Below, piece by piece: positions 9,119 through 17,889 of a stretch of DNA of 64,000 nt. Numbering within the stretch: position 1 is the stretch's first letter; each line of letters opens with the position of its first letter. The stretch is from Calditrichia bacterium (GTDB taxonomy: Bacteria > Calditrichota > Calditrichia > RBG-13-44-9 > J075). A program made the position numbers and the translations under genes. The stretch covers positions 186,001-250,000 of the forward strand of contig JANQQU010000062.1 in NCBI GenBank assembly GCA_028284905.1. The letters run 5' to 3'. Under the pieces are notes generated by a model. The model had not been told where the DNA came from, did not search any database, and saw only the letters and a program-made list of their open reading frames with translations.

Positions 9119-10129
9119 ATGAAAAGGTATGGGTTCAATTTCCAGTGGATGTACCATTATGAAGAAGGAATATTGCCGGAGCTTCCCGATAAAAGAGCGT
9201 TGGATTTTATGGCTGATCACGGCCTCGATTTTGTGCGTATTCCGCTAAGTTATTGGTTCTGGTGTCCGAATTTCGACTACTTCCATCCCAATGAAGAAAT
9301 TTTTGAATTTATCGACAGTTATCTTGTCGCCTGCCAGGAGCGCGGGCTTCACATGTCATTAAACCTGCACCGGGCACCGGGGTATTGTATTAATGGCAAT
9401 CATTTGGAGAAGCACAATCTTTGGGTGGAATCGATCGCGCAGGATGCATTTATATTCTATTGGCAATACTTTGCCGAACGTTATAAGAGCATATCAAACA
9501 AACACTTAAGCTTTGATCTAATCAATGAACCACCGGATGTTGGTCAATATGGAATGTCCCGGACGCACCATGAGAAGGTGATTAGAGCGACTGTTGCTGC
9601 CATACGGGAAATTAGCCCGCATCGGGAAATTGTTATCGATGGCCTTTGTGGCGGTAATCTTGCCATGCCGGAATTGGCAGATCTTGACGTTATCCATAGC
9701 GGCAGGGGTTATCAACCAATGCCGGTCAGTCACTACCAGGCCAGTTGGTGGCCAGGTCATCAGGGTCTCTCGCAACCGATCTATCCGGGCACTAAATGGG
9801 AAGGGCAAGTTTGGACGAAACATACTATCCGAGCTTATTATAAGCCCTGGCGCGACCTGGAGAAGATGGGCGTGCGCATCCATATCGGTGAATTTGGATG
9901 TTACAATAAAGTGCCAAACGAGCTTGCATTGCGCTGGTTTGCTGATTTGTTATCTGTTTTTCAAGAATTCGGCTGGGGATATGCGCTTTGGAATTTTCGC
10001 GGAGATTTTGGCATTGCAGAACATGGCAGGCCCGGCACAGAATACTCCGTCTACCATGGATATGAAATTGACAAAGAATTGTTGGATCTTTATCTGGCTA
10101 ACCGGACAAAGCGCATATCCTTATCTTAA
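9119..10129 (+). CDS. Glycoside hydrolase family 5, without export signal
   Basis: The 336-residue protein is a bare (beta/alpha)8 GH5 catalytic domain. The acid/base is Glu137 in DLINEP and the nucleophile is Glu258 in HIGEFG, both in their usual places, and FVRIPLSYWFW early in the chain is the typical second-strand motif. There is no signal peptide, binding module or T9SS tail, so it should work in the cytoplasm on imported oligosaccharides, for example as a beta-glucosidase or exoglucanase-like enzyme. That separates it from the exported GH5 at 22573. It is divergent from one hybrid sensor and 522 bases upstream of another, which makes co-regulation likely. Exact substrate is unknown. Confidence 0.9.
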   Translation: MKRYGFNFQWMYHYEEGILPELPDKRALDFMADHGLDFVRIPLSYWFWCPNFDYFHPNEEIFEFIDSYLVACQERGLHMSLNLHRAPGYCINGNHLEKHNLWVESIAQDAFIFYWQYFAERYKSISNKHLSFDLINEPPDVGQYGMSRTHHEKVIRATVAAIREISPHREIVIDGLCGGNLAMPELADLDVIHSGRGYQPMPVSHYQASWWPGHQGLSQPIYPGTKWEGQVWTKHTIRAYYKPWRDLEKMGVRIHIGEFGCYNKVPNELALRWFADLLSVFQEFGWGYALWNFRGDFGIAEHGRPGTEYSVYHGYEIDKELLDLYLANRTKRISLS

Positions 10130-10148
10130 AAGATGATCAACCCGCTTG

Positions 10149-10343
10149 CTAGTATGCAGCAACTTCCAGTGAATCGTCAATTCGTTTTTTGGGGACTTTA
10201 AAATGCTGGGCGCAATTTTTGCAGTTCAGCTTTACCTGTTCGGCGTTTTCAGCTGTCGGAATATCAGTGTTTTGCCAAATGATATTTCCGTATAGATATT
10301 CTTCTTTTTTACCGCAATAGGGACACTCTAACCTGAACTTCAT
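10149..10343 (-). CDS. Small zinc-ribbon protein
   Basis: This is a 64-residue protein. I start it at the ATG of MKFRLECPYCGKK because GGAGG lies five bases upstream; a TTG four codons earlier overlaps that site and is unlikely. Two Cys pairs, CPYC near residue 8 and CKNC near residue 42, form a likely zinc knuckle. The rest is polar with a basic patch VPKKR. Such mini-proteins resemble stand-alone zinc-ribbon domains of unknown role. It is convergent with the GH5 gene (20 bases between stops). Function unknown. Confidence 0.7.
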   Translation of the reverse strand: MKFRLECPYCGKKEEYLYGNIIWQNTDIPTAENAEQVKLNCKNCAQHFKVPKKRIDDSLEVAAY

Positions 10344-10651
10344 AGAGTCCTCCAATCAGTAAGGGATGAATGGGTTATCTATATTAATTTGCTTATAGCC
10401 AGCAGTAAAAAAATCGAATTTCCCAATTTCAACCTGCTTCAAATTAAAATTAGCTTCAATTTTAATCAAGTAAAGAAAAAAACAGTGAATACAGCCGCGA
10501 TCCCACGGGCTTGCAGCACACAAAGAACTTTTATTAAATATTGGAGTTTATCTTCGCATAAACATGTTGTTTTAAGTCGCAATGTATCTAAATTAGTTGC
10601 CATAAAAGCCTGCAAAGGGTAGTAATAGTTTATTCCCTAAAGGGATTTAAA
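10344..10651. other. Intergenic region before the second hybrid sensor
   Basis: This AT-rich stretch has no gene I would support; a 77-codon open frame inside it (10389-10622) lacks a ribosome site and any family features. It should carry the divergent promoters of the zinc-ribbon gene and of the sensor at 10652, but no clear -35/-10 pair stands out. Just before the sensor start, TCCC (10634-10637) can pair with GGGA (10642-10645) around a TAAA loop and would cover the AAAGGGA ribosome site. That is a weak possible translation control. Confidence 0.4.
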
Positions 10652-13600
10652 ATGAGAAAATATACGCTACTTGTTCTTCTTTTAACCTTCATTTCAATAG
10701 CTGACGTCTTTGCTCAACAAGCAACTGTTCGTTTTCAGAAAGTTAGTTTAGACGAGGGTCTGTCCCAGAGTACTGTGCTCTGTATTTATCAAAGCAGTAA
10801 GGGGTTTATGTGGTTTGGCACCCAGGAGGGATTGAACAAATATGATGGATATGACTTTACGGTATATAGACATGATCCGGTAAATACGAATAGCTTGAGT
10901 AACGATTTTATCAGAGCGATCGTGGAAGACAAGAATGGCGATCTCTGGATTGGTACCGACAATCGAGGGCTAAACAGATTTGACCCTGCAACTGAAACAT
11001 TTAACAGATTTCTTTACCACCCCGATTCAGCAAACGGCTTAAATGACAATGCGATTTTAAAAATGTATATAGATGATTCAGGAATTATCTGGATCGGCAC
11101 CTATGAAGGTGGGTTGAACAAACTTACTTTTCATCCCAGGTCAGGAAAACCGCAATTCGAACATTTTGTTCATGATTCCCTTGCCTCGGCAAGTTTGAGT
11201 AGCAATCACATCACCGCACTGCATCGGGATCGGAATGGTGCATTATGGGTTGGCACATTTGATGGTGGGTTGAATAAGCTGGTAATTGGTGAAGATACTG
11301 CCGATTTCAACACTAGCAACTCCCTTGAAAGCATTGAACATTACAACCATAATCCGGAAATCTCTAATAGCCTGGGACATAATCACATCATGGCAATACA
11401 TGAGGACCAGGCGGGACGATTGTGGATCGCCACCCGTGGAAGTGGTATCAGCCTCTTCAATCCGGAAGGAAACAATTTTCATCAATTCCAACATGTCGCG
11501 GACGATCCCGCCAGCCTTGGCAATAACATTGTTCGGGCGATTGTCGAAGACAATACAGGCACTCTCTGGTTTGCCACTTATGGCGGGGGATTAAGCAAAT
11601 TGAGTGGCTGGGATTCCACTACGGTTGTACCCCGACCAATATTTACCAATTTTCGCAACGATCCATACTCGCCGGGCAGTCTCAGCGACGACTTCCTTTA
11701 TTCCGCATTCATTGACCATAGTAATGTCCTCTGGATTGGCACTGAAAGTGCCGGGCTCAACAAGTTAACAGCAGAAAGCGGCAGATTTACCCATTATCGT
11801 CATCATCCCTATCGATCGAAGAGTTTAAGCAGCAATTCAATCTGGTCGGTATGGGAGGATCGCTCCGGGAAAGTTTGGGTTGGCACAAATGACGGCGGCT
11901 TAAACCAATTGGACGAAAGCAACCAAAGCTTTCGTCATTACAAGCATGACCCGGCTAACCGAAACAGCATCAGCCATAATTCAGTAGTTAGCATTCATGA
12001 AGACACGCGTCTGGATGGGGTGTTGTGGCTCGGTACTATGGAAGGCGGGCTGAACCGGCTGGATGTATCTTCCGATAATTTTACCCGCTATTCTTTCAGA
12101 GAAGGCAGCACCGCCGGCCCGGCCAGCAGTGGCATTCTCGCCCTTCATCAAGATAAAAACGATGTGCTTTGGCTGGGCACTTTTGACGGGGGACTGAACA
12201 GATTCAACCCGTATGCCCCCGGAGCGCCAAACTTTACTCATTATAAGATGTCTTCCGAAGATCCAAACAGCATCCGGGATAATTTTGTTTGGGAAATCTA
12301 TGAAGATCGCGCCGGCAATCTCTGGCTCGGTACTTTTGATGGAGGCATCAACAAGCTAGCTCACAAAGATGATCCCGACTCAGCTGTGTTTACCTACTAT
12401 ATGCACGACACTGAAAATCCGAACAGCATGGCAGACAATAAAGTGATGACGATTCATCAGGACAGCGAACAAGACAACATTCTCTGGATTGGCACCAAGG
12501 CCGGCTTGAATCGCTTTGATATTACCAGCGAAAACTTCACTTTATACACCGAGAACGATGGCTTACCCAACAATCTGATTTACGGTATTCTTCAGGACGA
12601 GATGGGTTGCCTCTGGCTGAGTACGAACCGGGGATTATCGAAATTCGATCCGGCAACAGAAACGTTTAAAAACTATGACGCCGGTGATGGGTTACAAAGC
12701 AATGAATTCAATTCCTGTGCATATCATCGCGGACATAGCGGCCGCATGTATTTTGGGGGAGAAAACGGATTTAATGCTTTCTTACCGGGGCAAATTGTCG
12801 ACAACCCCTATGCGCCACCGATGGTAATCACTGCATTTCGGACATTCGACGGCATCATTCGTCAGGATTTCACCCATTCCGATGACATTGCAGTATCTTA
12901 CAAAGAAAAATATTTGACATTTGAATATGCCGCTTTGCATTATGCCAACCCGGAGAAAAACCGCTATGCTTTTATGCTTGAAGGCTTCGATGAAGATTGG
13001 ATATTCGCGGAAAATGCCCGATCAGCCAACTACACCAATCTTTCTTCCGGAAATTATACTTTCAAGATTAAAGGCGCGAACAATGATGGTGTCTGGAACG
13101 AAGACGGGGTAGCGGTAGATTTTACAATTTCAACGCCGCCCTGGCGCACCTGGTGGGCATATATGCTCTATTTGATAGTTGCCCTGGCAATTCTCTACGG
13201 GCTTTGGCGAAATGAAGTCAATCGTTTACGGCTAACCACTCAACTACGCCTGGAACAGGCCGAGGCGGAAAAATTGAAGGAGTTGGATCATTTGAAATCC
13301 AGCTTCTTTGCGAACATCTCCCACGAGTTTCGCACACCACTGACCTTAATTCTTGGCCCGATAGAGAATGCAATATCGACGGTTAAGAACAAGGAAGTTA
13401 AGCAGCAGCTGGGGACAGCATTCCAGAATGGGCGGCGGCTGTTGCGCCTGATTAATCAAATCCTTGATCTTTCCCGGCTGGATGCAGACATGATGACTTT
13501 GAAGGCCAGCCATGGCGACATCATTCCTTTTATTAAAGGCATATTTTACACCTTTGAGCATACCGCAGGGGAGAAGGGTATTCATCTGCACTTTGAAAGC

Positions 13601-14896
13601 AAAAGCGAGCAAGTCGAGGGCTATTTTGACACAGAGAAGCTGGAGCCGGTATTCTATAATCTTATCGCTAACGCCATCAAATTCACCCCGGCATCCTCTG
13701 CCGGAAAAATCTCCTGCAATGTTCAGCAGATTGCCAACTCGACGCTACCGGGTAACCAGGTGGCGGTTCAAATTCGCATTCAGGATTCCGGTATTGGGAT
13801 TCCTGCAGAGCAGTTGCCACATGTCTTTGACCGGTTTTTTCACGAAAATCGCCCCGCAGCCTCGGACCAGAAAGGAACAGGCATTGGGTTAGCCCTCGTT
13901 AAAGAAATTGTTTCCCTGCATCATGGTGAAATTTTCGTAAAGAGCACTGTTGGTGAAGGAACAGCTTTCATTGTTGAATTACCCCTCGGTAATGAACATC
14001 TGAATGATTCTGAAATCATTGATGAACCTTTGATTACACCTGCACTTGAAGCGCCTGAGTTGATGTCAGCAAACATTTCACCTTCACAGGATCACAGTGA
14101 GGGAGCTGCAGAGCGTCTTGATTCTGCGCCGGAAATATTGATAGTGGAAGACAACGCAGATTTACGCGCATATATCCGACAACATCTTGATAGCGATTAC
14201 AATGTTTCCGAAGCTGTTGATGGCAAGGCAGCTCTGGAGATGGCCATAGAAGCTATTCCGGATTTGATCGTCAGCGACGTAATGATGCCCAAGATGGACG
14301 GATTTGAACTTTGCGAAACCCTGAAGAATGATCAACGGACCAGCCATATTCCGGTTATTCTGCTGACAGCCAGGGCAGGGGAGGAGAGCAAAATTACTGG
14401 GCTGGGAACCGGTGCTGATGATTATTTAACCAAGCCGTTCAGCTCTGCAGAATTGCAGGCCCGTATAAAAAACCTGATTGTACAACGACAAAAGCTGAAA
14501 GAACGATTTACCCGCGCCGTAGTACTGAAGCCCAGCGAAATCGCCATCACTTCCGCCGACGAGAATTTTCTGAACAGAGTGAAAGCGGCTGTGGAACGCA
14601 ACATCAGCGATGAACATTTTTCAGTAGATGATCTTAGCAGTGAGGTTGGCATGAGTCGCGTACAGCTGCACCGCAAGCTGAAAGCGCTGACCAATCAATC
14701 GAGCGGTCAATTCATTCTTTCCCTGCGCTTGCAACGAGCGACAGACCTAATTCGGAGCAATGCTGGCACGGTATCCGAGATAGCATATATGGTTGGATTC
14801 AATACGCCTAATTACTTCGCAAAATGCTTTCGAGCGCAACTCGGTTGTTCACCATCGGAATACAAGCTGCAGCAAGCAGGAAATGGCGAATCTTGA
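10652..14896 (+). CDS. Hybrid two-component sensor/regulator with Reg_prop propellers
   Basis: 1414 residues. A clear signal peptide (1-21, ending VFAQQ) leads into about a dozen Reg_prop repeats built on variations of LWIGTFDGGLNKL (about 30-690), which form two propellers. A Y_Y_Y domain follows (to about 825), then one membrane helix (834-852) and HisKA with His891 in SHEFRTPLT. The HATPase (GTGIGLALV), a receiver with Asp1209 in SDVMMPKMDG and an AraC HTH (about 1300-1410) complete the chain. This is the classic periplasmic-sensor hybrid that binds oligosaccharides from polysaccharides and activates nearby genes. It shares the whole architecture with the minus-strand sensor at 4796, but the two propellers are not close copies. 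A rho-independent terminator follows directly. Confidence 0.95.
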   Translation: MRKYTLLVLLLTFISIADVFAQQATVRFQKVSLDEGLSQSTVLCIYQSSKGFMWFGTQEGLNKYDGYDFTVYRHDPVNTNSLSNDFIRAIVEDKNGDLWIGTDNRGLNRFDPATETFNRFLYHPDSANGLNDNAILKMYIDDSGIIWIGTYEGGLNKLTFHPRSGKPQFEHFVHDSLASASLSSNHITALHRDRNGALWVGTFDGGLNKLVIGEDTADFNTSNSLESIEHYNHNPEISNSLGHNHIMAIHEDQAGRLWIATRGSGISLFNPEGNNFHQFQHVADDPASLGNNIVRAIVEDNTGTLWFATYGGGLSKLSGWDSTTVVPRPIFTNFRNDPYSPGSLSDDFLYSAFIDHSNVLWIGTESAGLNKLTAESGRFTHYRHHPYRSKSLSSNSIWSVWEDRSGKVWVGTNDGGLNQLDESNQSFRHYKHDPANRNSISHNSVVSIHEDTRLDGVLWLGTMEGGLNRLDVSSDNFTRYSFREGSTAGPASSGILALHQDKNDVLWLGTFDGGLNRFNPYAPGAPNFTHYKMSSEDPNSIRDNFVWEIYEDRAGNLWLGTFDGGINKLAHKDDPDSAVFTYYMHDTENPNSMADNKVMTIHQDSEQDNILWIGTKAGLNRFDITSENFTLYTENDGLPNNLIYGILQDEMGCLWLSTNRGLSKFDPATETFKNYDAGDGLQSNEFNSCAYHRGHSGRMYFGGENGFNAFLPGQIVDNPYAPPMVITAFRTFDGIIRQDFTHSDDIAVSYKEKYLTFEYAALHYANPEKNRYAFMLEGFDEDWIFAENARSANYTNLSSGNYTFKIKGANNDGVWNEDGVAVDFTISTPPWRTWWAYMLYLIVALAILYGLWRNEVNRLRLTTQLRLEQAEAEKLKELDHLKSSFFANISHEFRTPLTLILGPIENAISTVKNKEVKQQLGTAFQNGRRLLRLINQILDLSRLDADMMTLKASHGDIIPFIKGIFYTFEHTAGEKGIHLHFESKSEQVEGYFDTEKLEPVFYNLIANAIKFTPASSAGKISCNVQQIANSTLPGNQVAVQIRIQDSGIGIPAEQLPHVFDRFFHENRPAASDQKGTGIGLALVKEIVSLHHGEIFVKSTVGEGTAFIVELPLGNEHLNDSEIIDEPLITPALEAPELMSANISPSQDHSEGAAERLDSAPEILIVEDNADLRAYIRQHLDSDYNVSEAVDGKAALEMAIEAIPDLIVSDVMMPKMDGFELCETLKNDQRTSHIPVILLTARAGEESKITGLGTGADDYLTKPFSSAELQARIKNLIVQRQKLKERFTRAVVLKPSEIAITSADENFLNRVKAAVERNISDEHFSVDDLSSEVGMSRVQLHRKLKALTNQSSGQFILSLRLQRATDLIRSNAGTVSEIAYMVGFNTPNYFAKCFRAQLGCSPSEYKLQQAGNGES

Positions 14897-14908
14897 CCTT
14901 TTCCTAAA

Positions 14909-14939
14909 AAAATAGCCCGTTACATCGACGGGCTATTTT
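14909..14939. terminator. Rho-independent terminator after the hybrid sensor
   Basis: AAAATAGCCCGT pairs perfectly with ACGGGCTATTTT around a seven-base loop. A-rich sequence on one side and T-rich on the other let it work for the plus-strand sensor gene and for the convergent gene at 14972. Confidence 0.85.
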
Positions 14940-14971
14940 CAAAATCGCAAGTATTCTGAAGACGAAAAAGA

Positions 14972-17368
14972 TTATGACTTTTTCGCAAAGAATGTTTTCA
15001 GAAGCACATCGGTACGGGTGCGCCAGCTGGTCCAGCCAAATCCTTCATTTACTTCCCGGGATTCTACGGAATAGCCTTTTTCCTTCAACAGCTTGACAAA
15101 GTTGCGGTTATTAGCACCCCAATCATAATCTCCACTGACACTGCGGTAATCAAACTTACCCCAATCCATATAAAAACGAATCGGCAGGGTTTCCGACTGG
15201 CTGATTTTGTCTCGCAGTTCTTGACCTTCCTGGCTATGGAGATGAGAAGATTGCCCGGCAACCAGGCCAAACACAGCAGGATAGTTAACCGCAGTATAAA
15301 TAGCACTATAGCCGCCTTCGTCTCCTCCCATAACCAAACGGGATTGCGGTGCAGTTACAGTGCGATAAGCGTTGTCAATATGCGGCACAAGTTCTTTCGT
15401 GATCATCTCCGAATATTGTGCCTTAGCATCACGGGCATATTCCTGAAAACGATTCCGGGTGGGATAAATAAAAACGACAACGACGGGGTCGATTTCGCCA
15501 GCAGCGATGAGATTATCCAACACAGTGGGCATGTTACCAAACTCGAGCGCCATACGACCATAATTGACATAGGCGGTTGGATAACGCTTGCCGCTATTCT
15601 CATAACCGGCTGGTAAATAGACTTGCAAGGTGCGCTCATCGGAAAGGGTTTTGCTGGCAAAAGTTTCCTCGACCAGCTTGCCACTGGGAACGCCATCTTT
15701 CTTCAGCCAGCTATCGGAGCCTTTCCAGTCCGGCATGGCAAATTCAGATTCTTCGCCATTAAAGCTATTCACTTTTTTCGGATTTAGCGGATCAGTAATT
15801 CGTTCCTCATAATTGCGGACAATCTGGTAGGCGAGATGGGCATCCGAGGGCAGCTCTTGCGTAAAGTAATAGAGGTCGGTGCCGTCGACCCGGAACATTG
15901 TTTCTTCCACACTCATATCGAACATATCGCCGCCGATAACAATATCTTCTACTGCACCATGATAAACAAAGTGCACCAGATTATCACCTTCGATAACCGG
16001 GAAGGATTTCTGTGCTGCCATAAACTCCTTCACCAATGCTTCTTTATTGCTGGCTTTTTCGACCTTGCGAACAAATTTGGCAAAATCGGAATTCGGCGCC
16101 GCCGGCTTTCTTTCCACTTTAGCGATGCTGATTGCGTTGGCAGTATTAACAACTTGCACACTGGCAATTTCGTCCAGACTACGGGCATAAATACGGCCAT
16201 TTGCAAAGCTGGGAGGGGTCCAGGCAATGCCTTCAAACATTTTCAAGTTTGCCTTCTCCTGATAGCCTTCCGGTGTTGCCGGCGCAATATGCAAACTACC
16301 CCGCTTGGTGAGAACGACCAAATTCCCGTCCACCAAAATAATAAATCCATCGCCTGGTTCCCGGGATTTCCAAACGGTTTCACCATTCTCGGCATCGACA
16401 CAGGTGATAAACTGACCGCTGTAACCATACAAATAGCCGTCATGAAATACCGGGACATTAAACGAGCGCTTCAAATGCCGGCTTTGCCAGAGTTCCTTCG
16501 CCACAAAACCGCTTTCCGCAAAGTCCACCTGAACTAGCTGGGCTGCGCTATTGGTTGTTAGCAAAATCTTATTTTTACCAATCTGAAGCGGGTTAATGCT
16601 GCCGGCGCGGCCGAGATGCTGAAATTCCCAAAGCTTACTGCCGTCTTCCAGATTGACACCCAGCAGAGAATTGTTCCCCGCGAAAAGGACATGGGTATCG
16701 CCCCCAATATTCGTCAATATTGGCGATTGATAATTCACCGCATCATCACCGTTTTGCCAGCGCAATTTTCCAGTGGATTTGTCATAGCCTGAGATCGACT
16801 TCCCTTCAGTGCCACCGGTTTCCACGACGAGTACATCTCCATAAACAACCGGCGCAGTAGTAAACCCGTGAAAAGGCTCCGTGGCATGATCATCTTCCAC
16901 AATATGGCGGGACCAGGCTTCGCTGCCATCCTTTGCATTTAAGGCGATCAACTTTCCCTTTCTTTCCAGGGCAAAAACCAGATCACCATCAATCAATGGG
17001 GTAGAGGATGGCCCGTTATGCGATCCGCCTTTGCCCATGTAAGCCGGCCCGGTGCGGTATCGCCATAATTCGTTGCCATTTTCTGCATCAAATGCAATCA
17101 CGAGATCAGATTCACCATCTGTAAACATTGTAATGGCTCTGCCATCCGCAACAGAGACGCTGGAATACCCCTGCCCCAGGGCTTTCTTCCAAACCGTTTG
17201 CAGTCCTTGTCCCTCACTCAGCGCCAGAGTACCGCTGTTACTCGTGCCGTTTTGGGTGGCACCGCGCCATTGCGGCCAATCAGTTTTTTTGTCAGAACCT
17301 TCGTTTGCCCAAAGTGCAGAGATTAAACCTGTAACTAGCAGGGCAAACAAAAAGTAAGAAAAGCGCAT
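14972..17368 (-). CDS. PQQ-like propeller protein fused to a catalytically altered esterase domain
   Basis: 798 residues with signal peptide (1-22). Residues about 28-420 form a PQQ-like/BamB-type beta-propeller (WPQWRGATQNGTS, then repeated ENGNELWRYRTG-like blades). Residues about 460-550 resemble the E-set domain in front of enterochelin-esterase-like enzymes (VDGTDLYYFTQELP, ITDPLNPKKV). Residues about 565-798 are an alpha/beta-hydrolase esterase D domain. The nucleophile elbow, normally GxSxG, reads VMGGDEGGYSA with Asp683 in place of Ser. The usual histidine of the C-terminal GGHDW-like motif is replaced by Phe777 (EGFGWTSWR). It is therefore probably not an active Ser esterase but a secreted binding or scaffold protein. 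It is alone between two terminator or promoter regions. Substrate unknown. Confidence 0.85.
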   Translation of the reverse strand: MRFSYFLFALLVTGLISALWANEGSDKKTDWPQWRGATQNGTSNSGTLALSEGQGLQTVWKKALGQGYSSVSVADGRAITMFTDGESDLVIAFDAENGNELWRYRTGPAYMGKGGSHNGPSSTPLIDGDLVFALERKGKLIALNAKDGSEAWSRHIVEDDHATEPFHGFTTAPVVYGDVLVVETGGTEGKSISGYDKSTGKLRWQNGDDAVNYQSPILTNIGGDTHVLFAGNNSLLGVNLEDGSKLWEFQHLGRAGSINPLQIGKNKILLTTNSAAQLVQVDFAESGFVAKELWQSRHLKRSFNVPVFHDGYLYGYSGQFITCVDAENGETVWKSREPGDGFIILVDGNLVVLTKRGSLHIAPATPEGYQEKANLKMFEGIAWTPPSFANGRIYARSLDEIASVQVVNTANAISIAKVERKPAAPNSDFAKFVRKVEKASNKEALVKEFMAAQKSFPVIEGDNLVHFVYHGAVEDIVIGGDMFDMSVEETMFRVDGTDLYYFTQELPSDAHLAYQIVRNYEERITDPLNPKKVNSFNGEESEFAMPDWKGSDSWLKKDGVPSGKLVEETFASKTLSDERTLQVYLPAGYENSGKRYPTAYVNYGRMALEFGNMPTVLDNLIAAGEIDPVVVVFIYPTRNRFQEYARDAKAQYSEMITKELVPHIDNAYRTVTAPQSRLVMGGDEGGYSAIYTAVNYPAVFGLVAGQSSHLHSQEGQELRDKISQSETLPIRFYMDWGKFDYRSVSGDYDWGANNRNFVKLLKEKGYSVESREVNEGFGWTSWRTRTDVLLKTFFAKKS

Positions 17369-17889
17369 AAATCCTCCTGATATAACATATTAGTGAAAAT
17401 AGATAACGGATCGCATCGAGGTGAACCAAATTCAATTGATTGGTGTTGATGATCGCTCAATCATTAGGGTGATAATCTTTAATCATGCATCCCTTTACGA
17501 CGGATCATAGTAAATGTTTGCTTTCCGGGGACAAAATCAAAAAAAAGTGATCAGATGCTATATTGAGAATGCAACTGAGCAACTAGCTCAGCGATATTTC
17601 GGTACATCAACAACGACTTCTCAAAATAATCCGGCATTACCAGCCCCTTTTTTGTTTTCATCATTCATTTAGATATATTGGACAGATTTCGCAGAACTCG
17701 CTTATTATAGTGGAAACGACTTTCCGGATAAGTAAAAAATATTACAGTTTCTTGAATTCATAAGATTTTACCATGGTATAATCTCATATTTCTGGCTAAC
17801 TTGAACTTGCTTGAATCGCTGAAAAACATTGTTTATGCCGCTGTTTATTGATGATTTCATTGACCCGGGATAAACGGCAGGGGATCAAA
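17369..17889. other. Divergent intergenic region, 520 bases
   Basis: It separates the propeller-esterase gene (minus) from the binding-protein operon (plus). No open frame worth calling. It contains a dyad CTGAGC-AACTA-GCTCAG at 17575-17591 and a good TATAAT at 17777-17782, described separately. The AT-rich remainder shows no RNA gene that I recognise. The length suggests that both flanking units have complex control. Confidence 0.5.
17752..17782 (+). promoter_or_regulatory. Candidate sigma-70 type promoter of the sensing operon
   Basis: TTGAAT (17752-17757) and a consensus TATAAT (17777-17782) are separated by 19 bases, about 100 bases upstream of the binding-protein start. The -10 is perfect, the spacing a little long. 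A housekeeping promoter would keep the sensor genes expressed at a basal level while their target uses sigma-54. Confidence 0.45.

Noticed and set aside
10389-10622. 77-codon open frame before the second sensor
   Set aside because: No ribosome site, Lys/Asn-rich AT composition, no recognisable fold; treated as intergenic.
10700-12700. Tandem repeats in DNA of the second hybrid sensor
   Set aside because: They are the Reg_prop protein repeats; the DNA is diverged and is not a separate repeat element.
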